A DNA stretch of 64,000 bases from Streptomyces griseocarneus (GTDB lineage: Bacteria > Actinomycetota > Actinomycetes > Streptomycetales > Streptomycetaceae). The position numbers and the translations under genes were made by a program. The stretch is from positions 45,006 to 109,005 of the forward strand of contig PENC01000028.1 of assembly GCA_003674045.1 (NCBI GenBank). Direction: 5' to 3'. Positions 16,559 through 25,420 of this stretch are shown piece after piece (position 1 is the first letter of the stretch; each line of letters begins with the position of its first letter). The notes below the pieces were generated by a model, which was not told the origin of the DNA, did no database searches, and saw nothing but the letters and a program-made list of their open reading frames with translations.

Positions 16559-18759
16559 TGCGGATCCCCGACTTCTCCGACATCGGCCTCGGCCCGGCCG
16601 CCCCGGCGCCCGCCGACCCCGGTCAGTGGCGGGCCGCCCTGAAGGAGAACACCGGCCACAGCCCCGAGGACCTGCTCTGGGAGACCCCCGAGGGCATCGG
16701 CGTCAAGCCCCTCTACACCGCCGAGGACCTGCGCGGCCTCGACTTCCTCGGCACCTACCCCGGCATCGCCCCGTACCTCCGCGGCCCGTACCCCACGATG
16801 TACGTCAACCAGCCGTGGACCATCCGCCAGTACGCCGGTTTCTCCACCGCCGAGGAGTCCAACGCCTTCTACCGCCGCAATCTGGCGGCCGGTCAGAAGG
16901 GCCTGTCCGTCGCCTTCGACCTGCCCACGCACCGCGGCTACGACAGCGACCACCCACGCGTCACCGGCGACGTGGGCATGGCGGGCGTCGCCATCGACTC
17001 GATCTACGACATGCGCCAGCTCTTCGACGGCATCCCGCTGGACCGCATGAGCGTGTCGATGACCATGAACGGGGCCGTCCTGCCCGTCCTCGCGCTCTAC
17101 ATCGTGGCCGCCGAGGAACAGGGCGTACCGCCCGAGAAGCTGGCCGGGACCATCCAGAACGACATCCTCAAGGAGTTCATGGTCCGCAACACCTACATCT
17201 ATCCGCCCCGGCCCTCGATGCGGATCATCTCGGACATCTTCGCGTACACCTCGCAGAAGATGCCGCGCTACAACTCCATCTCCATCTCCGGCTACCACAT
17301 CCAGGAAGCCGGGGCGACCGCCGACCTCGAACTCGCCTACACCCTCGCCGACGGCGTGGAGTACCTGAAGGCGGGCATCGGCGCGGGGCTCGACGTCGAC
17401 GCCTTCGCGCCCCGCCTCTCCTTCTTCTGGGCGATCGGCATGAACTTCTTCATGGAGATCGCCAAGCTCCGGGCGGCCCGCCTGCTGTGGGCGAAGCTCG
17501 TGAAGCAATTCGACCCGCAGAACGCCAAGTCGCTGTCGCTGCGCACCCACTCGCAGACCTCGGGCTGGTCGCTGACCGCGCAGGACGTCTTCAACAACGT
17601 CACGCGCACCTGCGTCGAGGCCATGGCGGCGACCCAGGGCCACACCCAGTCGCTGCACACCAACGCCCTCGACGAAGCGCTCGCCCTGCCCACCGACTTC
17701 TCCGCCCGCATCGCCCGCAACACCCAGCTCCTCCTCCAGCAGGAGTCCGGCACCTGCCGGGTCATCGACCCCTGGGGCGGCAGCGCGTACGTCGAGAAGC
17801 TCACCCACGACCTCGCCCGCCGCGCCTGGCAGCACATCCAGGAGGTCGAGGCCGCGGGCGGCATGGCCCAGGCCATCGACGCCGGCATCCCCAAGCTCCG
17901 TGTCGAGGAGGCGGCGGCCCGCACCCAGGCCCGCATCGACTCCGGGCGCCAGCCGGTCATCGGCGTCAACAAGTACCGGGTCGACAGCGACGAGCAGATC
18001 GACGTCCTCAAGGTCGACAACTCCTCCGTGCGCGGCCGGCAGATCGAGAAGCTGCGGCGGCTGCGCGCCGAGCGCGACGAGGCCGCGTGCCAGGACGCCC
18101 TGCGCGCCCTGACCGCCGCGGCCGGGTCCGCCCCCGGCACCGGACTCGACACCAACCTGCTGGCCCTGGCCGTGAACGCGGCCCGCGCCAAGGCCACCGT
18201 CGGTGAGATCTCCGACGCACTGGAGAAGGAGTACGGGCGGCACGCCGGGCAGATCCGTACGATCTCCGGTGTGTACCGGGAAGAGGCCGGATCGTCGTCC
18301 GGGGTGGAGCGCACGCGCGCGCTGGTGGCGGCGTTCGAGCGGGAGGACGGCCGCAGGCCGCGCATCCTCGTCGCCAAGATGGGCCAGGACGGCCACGACC
18401 GCGGCCAGAAGGTCATCGCCACCGCCTTCGCCGACCTCGGCTTCGACGTCGACGTCGGCCCGCTCTTCCAGACGCCCGAGGAGGTCGCCCGGCAGGCGGT
18501 GGAGGCCGACGTGCACATCGTCGGTGTCTCCTCGCTCGCCGCGGGCCACCTCACGCTCGTGCCCGCGCTCCGTGAGCAACTGGCCGAGCAGGGCCGCGAG
18601 GACATCATGATCGTCGTCGGCGGGGTCATCCCCCCGCAGGACGTCGAGCCGCTGCGGGAGATGGGCGCCGCCGCGGTGTTCCTGCCCGGTACGGTCATCC
18701 CCGACGCCGCCAGCGATCTGCTCGGGACCCTCGCCGGGGCCCTCGGCCACGAGTTGTGA
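16558..18759 (+). CDS. mutB: Methylmalonyl-CoA mutase large (alpha, catalytic) subunit
   Basis: A 733-residue catalytic subunit. The substrate barrel carries the highly conserved YPTMYVNQPWTIRQYAGF, SFFWAIGMNFFMEIAKLRAAR and LRTHSQTSGWSLT segments; the C-terminal domain has the base-off cobalamin motif GQDGHDRG (DxHxxG) and the VVGGVIP strand. All expected motifs are intact. It begins one base inside the mutA stop and is followed four bases later by meaB, giving the standard mutA-mutB-meaB operon. Confidence 0.98.
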   Translation: MRIPDFSDIGLGPAAPAPADPGQWRAALKENTGHSPEDLLWETPEGIGVKPLYTAEDLRGLDFLGTYPGIAPYLRGPYPTMYVNQPWTIRQYAGFSTAEESNAFYRRNLAAGQKGLSVAFDLPTHRGYDSDHPRVTGDVGMAGVAIDSIYDMRQLFDGIPLDRMSVSMTMNGAVLPVLALYIVAAEEQGVPPEKLAGTIQNDILKEFMVRNTYIYPPRPSMRIISDIFAYTSQKMPRYNSISISGYHIQEAGATADLELAYTLADGVEYLKAGIGAGLDVDAFAPRLSFFWAIGMNFFMEIAKLRAARLLWAKLVKQFDPQNAKSLSLRTHSQTSGWSLTAQDVFNNVTRTCVEAMAATQGHTQSLHTNALDEALALPTDFSARIARNTQLLLQQESGTCRVIDPWGGSAYVEKLTHDLARRAWQHIQEVEAAGGMAQAIDAGIPKLRVEEAAARTQARIDSGRQPVIGVNKYRVDSDEQIDVLKVDNSSVRGRQIEKLRRLRAERDEAACQDALRALTAAAGSAPGTGLDTNLLALAVNAARAKATVGEISDALEKEYGRHAGQIRTISGVYREEAGSSSGVERTRALVAAFEREDGRRPRILVAKMGQDGHDRGQKVIATAFADLGFDVDVGPLFQTPEEVARQAVEADVHIVGVSSLAAGHLTLVPALREQLAEQGREDIMIVVGGVIPPQDVEPLREMGAAAVFLPGTVIPDAASDLLGTLAGALGHEL

Positions 18760-18763
18760 GCCC

Positions 18764-19750
18764 ATGGCGCCCACGATCGATCTGGACGCGTACGTCAAGG
18801 GTGTGCTGGACGGCAAGCGGGCGGTCGTCGCCCGCGCCATCACCCTCGTCGAGTCGGCCCGCGCCGACCACCGGGAGCTCGCCCAGCGGATGCTGACCGG
18901 GCTCCTCCCGCACGCGGGAGGAGCCCGGCGCATCGGCATCACCGGGGTGCCCGGCGTCGGCAAGTCCACCTTCATCGACGCCCTCGGCACGATGCTCACC
19001 GGGCTCGGCCACCGGGTCGCCGTGCTCGCCGTCGACCCGTCCTCCAGCCGGACCGGCGGCAGCATCCTCGGTGACAAGACCCGTATGGAACGGCTCGCCG
19101 TCGACCCCGCCGCGTTCGTCCGGCCCTCGCCCACCGCCGGGACGCTCGGCGGGGTGGCCCGCGCCACCCGCGAGACCATCGTCGTGATGGAGGCGGCGGG
19201 CTACGACGTGGTGCTCGTCGAGACCGTCGGCGTCGGCCAGTCCGAGACGGCCGTCGCCGACATGGTCGACACCTTCCTCATGCTCACCCTGGCCCGCACC
19301 GGCGACCAGCTCCAGGGCATCAAGAAGGGCGTGCTCGAACTCGCCGACGTCGTCGCCGTCAACAAGGCCGACGGCCCGCACGAACGCGACGCGAAGGCCG
19401 CGGCACGGGAACTGGCCGGAGCGCTGCGGCTGTTGCAGGCCCCCGACGCGGCCTGGAACCCGCCCGTCCTCACCTGCAGCGCCCGCGAGGGCACCGGCCT
19501 CGACACACTCTGGGAACGCCTGGAGCAGCACCGTCGCGTCCTCGGCGCGACGGGCGCGCTCGCCGCGCGGCGCCGCGAGCAGCAGGTGGACTGGGTCTGG
19601 ACGATGGTCCGCGAGCAGCTGCTGACCGAACTGCGCTCCGACGAGGACGTGCGACGGCTCGCACCGTCGCTGGAGGCCGCCGTCCGCGACGGCACGCTTC
19701 CCGCGAGCGCGGCGGCGGAACGGCTTCTGTCGGTTTTCCGGAGGGGGTGA
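18764..19750 (+). CDS. meaB: MeaB/ArgK-family GTPase, methylmalonyl-CoA mutase chaperone
   Basis: A 328-residue G3E-family P-loop GTPase. Walker A is GVPGVGKSTF near residue 64; the Mg-binding VDPSSSRTGG, the ETVGVGQSE switch and the NKAD specificity motif are all present. MeaB binds the mutase, gates cofactor loading and helps reactivate the enzyme after cofactor damage. Position directly after mutB (four-base gap) supports this role. It ends the operon; hairpins and a repeat follow at 19801-20012. Confidence 0.95.
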   Translation: MAPTIDLDAYVKGVLDGKRAVVARAITLVESARADHRELAQRMLTGLLPHAGGARRIGITGVPGVGKSTFIDALGTMLTGLGHRVAVLAVDPSSSRTGGSILGDKTRMERLAVDPAAFVRPSPTAGTLGGVARATRETIVVMEAAGYDVVLVETVGVGQSETAVADMVDTFLMLTLARTGDQLQGIKKGVLELADVVAVNKADGPHERDAKAAARELAGALRLLQAPDAAWNPPVLTCSAREGTGLDTLWERLEQHRRVLGATGALAARRREQQVDWVWTMVREQLLTELRSDEDVRRLAPSLEAAVRDGTLPASAAAERLLSVFRRG

Positions 19751-19800
19751 TCCCTGGGGGGGCGGATGCGCCCACCGGGGTGCGGCTTGCGCTTTGTGCG

Positions 19801-19869
19801 CGGCTGCGGGTCCGGTGGGGGCTGGTCGCGCAGTTCCCCGCGCCCCTTAAGACCGGGGCTTCGCCCCGG
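19801..19869 (+). repeat. Intergenic GC-rich repeat, copy C, with following UUCG-type hairpin
   Basis: Contains GGCTGGTCGCGC followed directly by the 20-base core shared with copy A (19830-19849). It is followed at 19853-19869 by CCGGGGC-TTC-GCCCCGG, a short stable hairpin that can close with a C(UUCG)-type loop. It lies between the convergent meaB and enoyl-CoA hydratase-family genes and probably works as a terminator region for meaB. Confidence 0.7.
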
Positions 19870-19993
19870 ATCCCGGTCCGGATTTCGTCAGCCCGGTTGT
19901 GGGCGGGCGTTCCGCTGGGGGTCCCCCCGGACGGAGTCTGGGGGAGGAACGGGCCGGGCACAACCGGACCACGGACCCGCACCGAAACGGGGT

Positions 19994-20012
19994 CCGGGGG
20001 CGGAGCCCCCGG
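19994..20012 (-). terminator. Short GC-rich hairpin between convergent genes
   Basis: CCGGGGGC and GCCCCCGG form a perfect eight-base-pair stem with a GGA loop, eight bases beyond the stop of the 3-hydroxyisobutyryl-CoA hydrolase-like gene. There is no T-tract, as is usual in streptomycetes. The rest of the 270-base gap (19751-20020) shows no gene. Confidence 0.55.
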
Positions 20013-20020
20013 TGGGTGAT

Positions 20021-21076
20021 CTAGCGTGCGGCCAGGCCCAGTTCGTCGGCGCCCAAAGACGCGAAGTGCCGCGTCACCGCCCCCGCGGAGACGTCCGCCA
20101 GGGACGCCGGTACCCACCGCGGGCGCCGGTCCTTGTCCACGACCTGTGCGCGGATACCCTCGACCAGATCAGGGTCGGAGAGCGACGCGCACGACACGCG
20201 GTACTCCTGGTCGAGGACTTCGTCCAGGGTCGGCAGCCGCCGGGCTCGCCGAAGCGCGGCCAGGGTCACCTTCAGTGCGGTGGGGGATTTGGCGCGGATC
20301 GCCTCGGCGGCCTCCTTCGCCTCGGGGACGCCGGAGGCGGTGAGGCGGGCGAGGATCTCCTCGACGGAGTCGGCGGCGTAGCAGTGGTCGATCCACTCCT
20401 GGTGCGCGGCGAGCCCGCCGTCCGGGGCGGGTTCGGCGAAGGCGCGTACTGCTTCCGGCGCGTCCGCGTCGGCCAGGGCCGCCGTGAAGGCGTCCAGCCG
20501 CGCCGCCGGTACGAAGTGGTCGGCGAAGCCGCTCCGCACGGCGTCACCCGCGTCGAGGCGGGCCGCGGTGAGGGCGAGGTGCGTGCCGAGTTCGCCGGGG
20601 GCCCGCGAGAGGAGGTAGGTGCCGCCGACGTCCGGGGCGAAGCCGATGCCCGTCTCCGGCATGGCGAGGGCCGACCGCTCGGTCACGACGCGTACGCTGC
20701 CGTGCGCGGAGACGCCGACCCCGCCGCCCATCACCAGCCCGTCCATGATCGCCACATAGGGCTTGGCGTAATGGGAGATACGGGAGTTGAGCCGGTACTC
20801 GTCCCGCCAGAACGCGCGGGTCGCCCTCGCCTCGCCGCCGCCGCGGGCGTCGTCGTGGATGAGCCGGATGTCGCCGCCCGCGCACAGCCCGCGCTCACCG
20901 GCGCCGTCGATCACCACGGTGGTCACGGCGTCGTCGTGCTCCCAGGCGGCGAGCGCCGCGTCGACGCGGCGCACCATGTCATGGGTGAGGGCGTTGATGG
21001 CCCGGGGACGGTTGAGGGTGATGCGGCCCGCGCGGCCCCCCCGGCGTACGAGTACGGCGTCGTCGTCAGTGCTCAT
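20021..21076 (-). CDS. 3-hydroxyisobutyryl-CoA hydrolase-like enoyl-CoA hydratase/isomerase family protein
   Basis: A 351-residue crotonase-fold enzyme, longer than plain enoyl-CoA hydratases and matching the HIBYL-CoA hydrolase branch. The oxyanion-hole/active-site tract AGGDIRLIHDDA (residues 66-77), MDGLVMGGGVGVS and ALAMPETGIGFAPDVGGTY with the catalytic Glu are present, as is the SPTALKVTLAALRRA segment typical of this branch. The likely reaction, hydrolysis of 3-hydroxyisobutyryl-CoA in valine breakdown, feeds propionyl/methylmalonyl-CoA, so the mutase operon next door fits metabolically. Start ATG 21074-21076; the open frame extends to 21613 without support. Confidence 0.88.
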   Translation of the reverse strand: MSTDDDAVLVRRGGRAGRITLNRPRAINALTHDMVRRVDAALAAWEHDDAVTTVVIDGAGERGLCAGGDIRLIHDDARGGGEARATRAFWRDEYRLNSRISHYAKPYVAIMDGLVMGGGVGVSAHGSVRVVTERSALAMPETGIGFAPDVGGTYLLSRAPGELGTHLALTAARLDAGDAVRSGFADHFVPAARLDAFTAALADADAPEAVRAFAEPAPDGGLAAHQEWIDHCYAADSVEEILARLTASGVPEAKEAAEAIRAKSPTALKVTLAALRRARRLPTLDEVLDQEYRVSCASLSDPDLVEGIRAQVVDKDRRPRWVPASLADVSAGAVTRHFASLGADELGLAAR

Positions 21077-21129
21077 CGCCCCACTCTCGCAGGTGAAGGG
21101 CGGCCGGTGGACGGGATCTTGGTCACGTC

Positions 21130-21690
21130 TCAGCGGGCGGAGCCGATCCAGTGGACGGTGTTGTAGCGGACCCCGAAGTCCGGCCGTACCTCGACGTCGA
21201 TCTTGCCGGTGTCCGCCGTCGGGACGTCGACCGCGAAGACCGCCTTGCTGCTCTCGTCCGCCGCGAGAGAGCCGGTCAGCGGGTTGCCGACGCCCCGCGC
21301 GCTGTCGAAGATCTGGTCGACCCGGGCGCCGCCGTTCCCGGCCTTCACATTGACGAGCACCCCCGTCACCTCGAAGGGCTGCCCGGTGCCGTTCGTCAGC
21401 GTCACCGTGAAGGTGACGGGCGAGTTCTCCGCCTTGTGCCCCACGGCGGTGCCGCTCGGCCTGAACGGCTTCGGCCTGCTCACCTTCACCCGCAGCCCGT
21501 CGTCGTAGACGTAGGTGTCCTCGAACGCCACCACGCGCGAGCCCTCCGAGGAGGGGGACGCCGCCGACGGCGACACCGTGCGCCCGGCGGAGCCGCCGCC
21601 CGAGGTGTCGCACCCGGTAGCGACGGCCGCCAGGAGACCCGCGGTCAGGACGGCGGCCGGGGCGCGGTGTCCCGGGCGCGGGACGTTCAC
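21130..21690 (-). CDS. Secreted lipoprotein with DUF4352-like immunoglobulin-fold domain
   Basis: A 186-residue predicted lipoprotein. The signal peptide ends in a lipobox-like AAVATGC near residue 27, followed by a Ser/Gly-rich spacer and a beta-rich domain (FTVTLTNGTGQPFEVTGVLV) like DUF4352/Telokin-like proteins. It would be anchored to the outer face of the membrane; function unknown. The GTG start at 21688-21690 overlaps the stop of the SnoaL-like gene upstream (GTGA), so the two are probably co-translated. Confidence 0.75.
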   Translation of the reverse strand: MNVPRPGHRAPAAVLTAGLLAAVATGCDTSGGGSAGRTVSPSAASPSSEGSRVVAFEDTYVYDDGLRVKVSRPKPFRPSGTAVGHKAENSPVTFTVTLTNGTGQPFEVTGVLVNVKAGNGGARVDQIFDSARGVGNPLTGSLAADESSKAVFAVDVPTADTGKIDVEVRPDFGVRYNTVHWIGSAR

Positions 21691-22010
21691 GCCTGTCCGG
21701 TCTCGAACCGGCTCACCTTGCCGCCGCCGTCGACCGTGAAGTGCCACGCCGTGCGCATCGCGCCCCAGGTGTCGTTGGTGTACCGGGCGATGAGCGAGTG
21801 CCCGCCGTCGGACTCGGACTCCACGTCCAGGTGGCCGTGGGAGGAGAAGATCTCCCGCTCCGCCCACTCGCCGAGGTCCCGGTCCGCGCCGTCGTCGGAC
21901 ATCGTGGCGTCCGGGGCCAGGGCGGCCCGGAAGGCGGCGATGTCATTGGCGTTGATCGCGGCGACCAGAGCGCGGACGGCCGGGTCGGACAGGTCGTCGG
22001 TGGGGATCAC
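21687..22010 (-). CDS. SnoaL-like/NTF2-fold small protein
   Basis: A 107-residue protein with the cone-shaped NTF2-like pattern: an N-terminal helix pair (DPAVRALVAAINANDIAAFRAALAPDAT) and later strands ending WHFTVDGGGKVSRFETGQ. Such proteins include polyketide cyclases and many of unknown function. GTG at 22008-22010 was chosen since GAGGAG sits four bases upstream; an in-frame ATG at 22049 has no good ribosome site. It precedes and overlaps the lipoprotein gene. Confidence 0.7.
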   Translation of the reverse strand: MIPTDDLSDPAVRALVAAINANDIAAFRAALAPDATMSDDGADRDLGEWAEREIFSSHGHLDVESESDGGHSLIARYTNDTWGAMRTAWHFTVDGGGKVSRFETGQA

Positions 22011-22112
22011 GGCTCTCCTCGCGGGACATGGGTCCCTCCAGCACACCACCGGTCACCCCGGCCCGCGCGCCGGGTACGCCCACCGGGGGCACCGCTTCCC
22101 CGCGGGGTCGCG

Positions 22113-22871
22113 CTACGCGCGGGCGCGGCGTCGGCGCCACGCCACGAGTACCGCCGCCGCACCCGTCACCGCCAGGAACGCCGTCGCCGCCACGAACGCG
22201 GGCGAGGTGGGCGAGGAGGCATGGCTGCCCGCGATCACATAGGCGGCGGTGGCGGGCAGGCTGCCCACGGCCGTGGCCGACAGGAACGGCACCCACCCCA
22301 TGCGCGACACCGCCGCACAGTAATTCGCGGCAGCGAACGGCACTCCGGGGAACAGCCGGATCGCCAGCATCGAGCGGAAGCCGTGGCGGCTCAGCTGCCG
22401 GTCGGCCGCCGTCAGCCACCGGCCGCGCAGCAGCGGCCGCAGCGCGTCCTGCCCCAGCAGCCGCCCCAGCCCGAAGGAGAGGGCCGAGCCCAGCACCGTG
22501 CCCACCACGGCGACGACCGTGCCGACGGGGCCACCGAACAGCGCCCCCGCCGCGAGGTTGAGGATCGGGCGCGGCACGAACGCCGCGGTGCACACCCCGT
22601 ACGCACCCGCGAACAGCACCACCGCCGCGCCACCGGACATATGCGGCGGCCAGCCGTCGGCCAGCAGGCGCTCGGGCCGCAACGCCACCATCGCCACCGC
22701 GGCTCCCGCGAGCAGCAGGACGAGCAGCCCCAGCCGGGCCCACGGGGACAGCAGCGCGCGGGCACCGCGCCGCGCGAGGCCACGAGCGGGCGCAGCGGGC
22801 ACGACCGGCGTGACTGGCGCGGGAGGCACGTCGGGCGCGGCGGGTGCGGCGGACGTGGCGGGATCGAGCAT
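22113..22871 (-). CDS. TVP38/TMEM64 (VTT domain) family membrane protein
   Basis: A 252-residue membrane protein with a Pro/Ala-rich cytoplasmic N-terminus (about 1-45) and about six hydrophobic segments. The VTT/SNARE-associated hallmark is present as NLAAGALFGGPVGT and the conserved RLFPGVPFAAANYCAA segment, with the FGLGRLLG motif between. VTT proteins are implicated in lipid scrambling or transport. A short Arg-rich tail follows the last helix. No operon partner is evident. Confidence 0.85.
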   Translation of the reverse strand: MLDPATSAAPAAPDVPPAPVTPVVPAAPARGLARRGARALLSPWARLGLLVLLLAGAAVAMVALRPERLLADGWPPHMSGGAAVVLFAGAYGVCTAAFVPRPILNLAAGALFGGPVGTVVAVVGTVLGSALSFGLGRLLGQDALRPLLRGRWLTAADRQLSRHGFRSMLAIRLFPGVPFAAANYCAAVSRMGWVPFLSATAVGSLPATAAYVIAGSHASSPTSPAFVAATAFLAVTGAAAVLVAWRRRRARA

Positions 22872-23287
22872 CGATGGAGCCTAACCGACGCGCGCCCGTG
22901 CCGGTCCCGATCGGGGTGAGCCGGTACGGAACGCGCACAATCGGGCGTCGCCCGTTCGCCCGATGGACACCATGGCGACCCAAGTCGACGCCATCCGGGC
23001 AGTGCCTTCGGCCAACGTCCTTGCGGGGAAAACCATTCGACGCCCCACGCTCCGTGCGCGAGCATCGACAGCATGTGCCGGCAGCGCACCCGCCCCCAGC
23101 CGACGCCCGCCGCCGCGGGCGCGTGGCGCGCTGCCTCCGACCCCTGCCCGGTCATGCCCGGCTCCGGCCGTGACCGGCTGCGACGCTGACTCTTCCCGGA
23201 TCGTTCCGCGGGCCCCCAGGGGAAGGGTCGGCCAGACCCCGGGGTCCGCGCGACGGCACCGCTCCACCGCATCCGGGGAAAGGGACC
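22872..23287. other. Gene-free stretch upstream of the EF-Tu-like gene
   Basis: About 415 bases between two divergent genes. Reading all frames I see no protein with family resemblance. It should contain promoters of the flanking genes, but I see no clear -10/-35 element or hairpin. EF-Tu3 genes in streptomycetes are reported to be expressed under stress, so regulatory sites may lie here. Confidence 0.3.
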
Positions 23288-24466
23288 ATGCCCAAGCAGG
23301 CCTACGTCCGTACGAAGCCGCACGTCAACATCGGAACCATCGGCCACACCGGCCACGGCAAGACCACGCTCACCGCCGCCATCACCCACCTGCTCGGCAC
23401 CCACGAAGCCCCCGCCCACGAACCTCCCGCCCGCGGCCGTGCTTCGGACGGCCCGGACGGCGGGACCTCCCGCGTCCGGCACGTCTCCTACGAGACCGGC
23501 ACCCGCCACTACGCCCACGCCGACCTGCCCGGACGGGCCGACCACGTCCCGCACATGATCGCCGGAGCGGCCGGGCTCGACGGCGCCGTCCTCGTCGTCT
23601 CCGCACTCGACGGCATCCGGCCGCAGACCGCCGAACACCTCCTGCTCGCCCGTCAGGCGGGCGTACGCCACCTGGTCGTCGCCCTCACCAAGGCGGAGGA
23701 GGGCGGCCCCGAGCTCACCGAGCTCGTCGAACTCGACACCCGCGCGCTGCTCGCCGCGCACGGCTTCGACGGACCGCGCACACCGGTCGTCCGGGTCTCC
23801 GCGCGGCGCGCGCTGGCGGGCGACCCGCGCTGGACCGGCACGGTCGAGGCCCTGCTCGACGCCGTCGACACCTATGTGCCGACGCCCGAGCGCCCCGTGC
23901 GGGAACCCTTCCTGCTGCCCGTCGAGCAGGTGGTTCCGCTTCCCGGGGGCGGCGTGGCCGTCGCGGGGACCGTCGAGCGCGGCGCCGTCCGGCCGGGCGA
24001 CCGGCTGGAGGTCGTCGGCGGCACGGGCGGCCCTCGCGTCGCCCCGCTCGCCGGGCTGGAGACCTTCGGCCGCCCCATGGCCGGGGCACGGGCGGGCGAC
24101 ACCGTCGCGCTGCTGCTGCCCGGCCTGCCGCACGACGAGGTGCGCCGTGGCGATGTCGTCGTGGCGCCCGGCAGCCTCGTACCCCGGCGCCGCTGCCACG
24201 CCCGCGTACGGCTGCTGCCACCGGAGACCGGCGGCGCCGACGGCCCCCGGCCCGGTTCCACCGGCGGCCGGGTCCGCTTCCACTTCCGTACGGCCGACGT
24301 GCCCGGCACCCTCGTCCTCGGGCCGGACCGCCCGGCGCCGTCCGGCGCGACGGTCACCGGCACGGTTCTCCTGGACCGGGCCCTGCCCCTCGACACGGGG
24401 CTGCCGTTCGCCGTACGGGAGAGCGGCCGCACGGTGGGTGTGGGCGCGGTGGCCGGGACGGACTGA
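23288..24466 (+). CDS. Divergent EF-Tu paralogue (EF-Tu3-like) with degenerate G motifs
   Basis: A 392-residue protein co-linear with EF-Tu (usual length about 397), starting KPHVNIGTIGH and ending with both beta-barrel domains. The P-loop is GHTGHGKT (residues 19-26), with Gly where EF-Tu has Asp. The switch I RGIT is lost except for Thr60, DCPGH is DLPGR, so the catalytic His is Arg83, and the guanine-specificity NKxD is TKAE (134-137). These changes suggest weak or absent GTP hydrolysis and altered nucleotide specificity. Streptomycetes often carry a third tuf-like gene; this copy is more decayed than the functional tuf genes. GAAAGGGA precedes the ATG. It has full length, no stops and strong codon bias, so it is not an obvious pseudogene. 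Confidence 0.85.
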   Translation: MPKQAYVRTKPHVNIGTIGHTGHGKTTLTAAITHLLGTHEAPAHEPPARGRASDGPDGGTSRVRHVSYETGTRHYAHADLPGRADHVPHMIAGAAGLDGAVLVVSALDGIRPQTAEHLLLARQAGVRHLVVALTKAEEGGPELTELVELDTRALLAAHGFDGPRTPVVRVSARRALAGDPRWTGTVEALLDAVDTYVPTPERPVREPFLLPVEQVVPLPGGGVAVAGTVERGAVRPGDRLEVVGGTGGPRVAPLAGLETFGRPMAGARAGDTVALLLPGLPHDEVRRGDVVVAPGSLVPRRRCHARVRLLPPETGGADGPRPGSTGGRVRFHFRTADVPGTLVLGPDRPAPSGATVTGTVLLDRALPLDTGLPFAVRESGRTVGVGAVAGTD

Positions 24467-24504
24467 CGCCACCGCCTGGGCACAACAGGGGACACAATGG
24501 GGGA

Positions 24505-25350
24505 GTGGACGAACCGATACCCGTGACCCGGGACGTGGACTGGGGCACCGCCAAGCTGCTGCCCGACGTGGACGAGCGACGGGCCTGGCTGCTCACCGTC
24601 GACGGCTCACCCCAGTCCTACGTGGACCTGGACGACCCGACCCATCTCGAATTCGAGTACGCCCAGCGGATCGGGCACGTCCTGGACACCGCCGCGGAAC
24701 CCGGCCGTCCGCTGGACGTCCTGCACCTCGGCGGCGGTGCCCTCACCCTGCCCCGCTACGTCGCGGCCACCCGGCCCGGCTCCCGGCAGCGCGTCGCCGA
24801 GGCCGACCGGGGCCTGCTCGCCCTCGTCGCCGAGCACCTGCCGCTCCGCGAGGGCTCCGGCATCGACGTACGGGCCGCCGACGCCCGTGCGGAGCTCGAC
24901 GCCGCCCCGGACGCCTCCGCCGACGTGATCGTCGCCGATGTCTTCGGCGGCGCCCGGGTGCCCGCCCACCTCACCTCGGTCGAGTTCGCCCGGTCCGCCG
25001 CCCGGGTGCTGCGCCGCGACGGTACCTACGCCGCCAACCTCGCCGACGGCGCGCCGTTCGCCTTCCTCCGCTCCCAAGTGGCCACCTTCGCCTCGGTCTT
25101 CGCGCACCTGTGCCTGATCGCCGAGCCCTCGATGCTGCGGGGGCGGCGCTTCGGCAACGCCGTGCTCGTCGCCTCGCACAGCGAGCTTCCGGTGACCGCG
25201 CTGGCCCGCCGCGCCGCGGCCGACGCCTTCCCGGCACGGGTCGAGCACGGGGAGGCGCTGGCGCGGTTCGGGAAGGGCGCGGCCGTCGTGGGGGACGCGG
25301 ACGCGGTGGGTTCGCCGGAGCCGCCGGGCGGGGCGTTCACGGTGGGCTGA
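24505..25350 (+). CDS. Spermidine synthase-like SAM-dependent methyltransferase-fold protein
   Basis: About 281 residues with a Rossmann fold of the spermidine synthase type: YVDLDDPTHLEFEYAQR, the glycine motif LHLGGGALTLPRYVA and the acidic VIVADVFGGARVPAHL segment. Many actinobacterial genomes encode this short form, whose substrate is unknown; polyamine synthesis is not assured because the aminopropyltransferase residues are poorly conserved. The start is uncertain: GTG 24505 directly follows GGGGGA with almost no spacer, and GTG 24523 is possible. It lies 38 bases after the EF-Tu-like gene and may be co-transcribed. Confidence 0.78.
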   Translation: MDEPIPVTRDVDWGTAKLLPDVDERRAWLLTVDGSPQSYVDLDDPTHLEFEYAQRIGHVLDTAAEPGRPLDVLHLGGGALTLPRYVAATRPGSRQRVAEADRGLLALVAEHLPLREGSGIDVRAADARAELDAAPDASADVIVADVFGGARVPAHLTSVEFARSAARVLRRDGTYAANLADGAPFAFLRSQVATFASVFAHLCLIAEPSMLRGRRFGNAVLVASHSELPVTALARRAAADAFPARVEHGEALARFGKGAAVVGDADAVGSPEPPGGAFTVG

Positions 25351-25388
25351 GCCCGGCGGTCCGCTTCCCCGCCGCCCGCTCGGAGGAC

Positions 25389-25420
25389 CGCCCGTTCAGG
25401 AGGCTCGCCCGTTCAGGAGG
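25389..25420. repeat. Short direct repeat, 15 bp x 2
   Basis: CGCCCGTTCAGGAGG occurs at 25389-25403 and again at 25406-25420, two bases apart. The second copy holds the stop codon (25413-25415) of the Pro-rich membrane protein gene on the other strand, so the duplication provides a spare stop. It lies in the 62-base gap between convergent genes. Confidence 0.8.
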
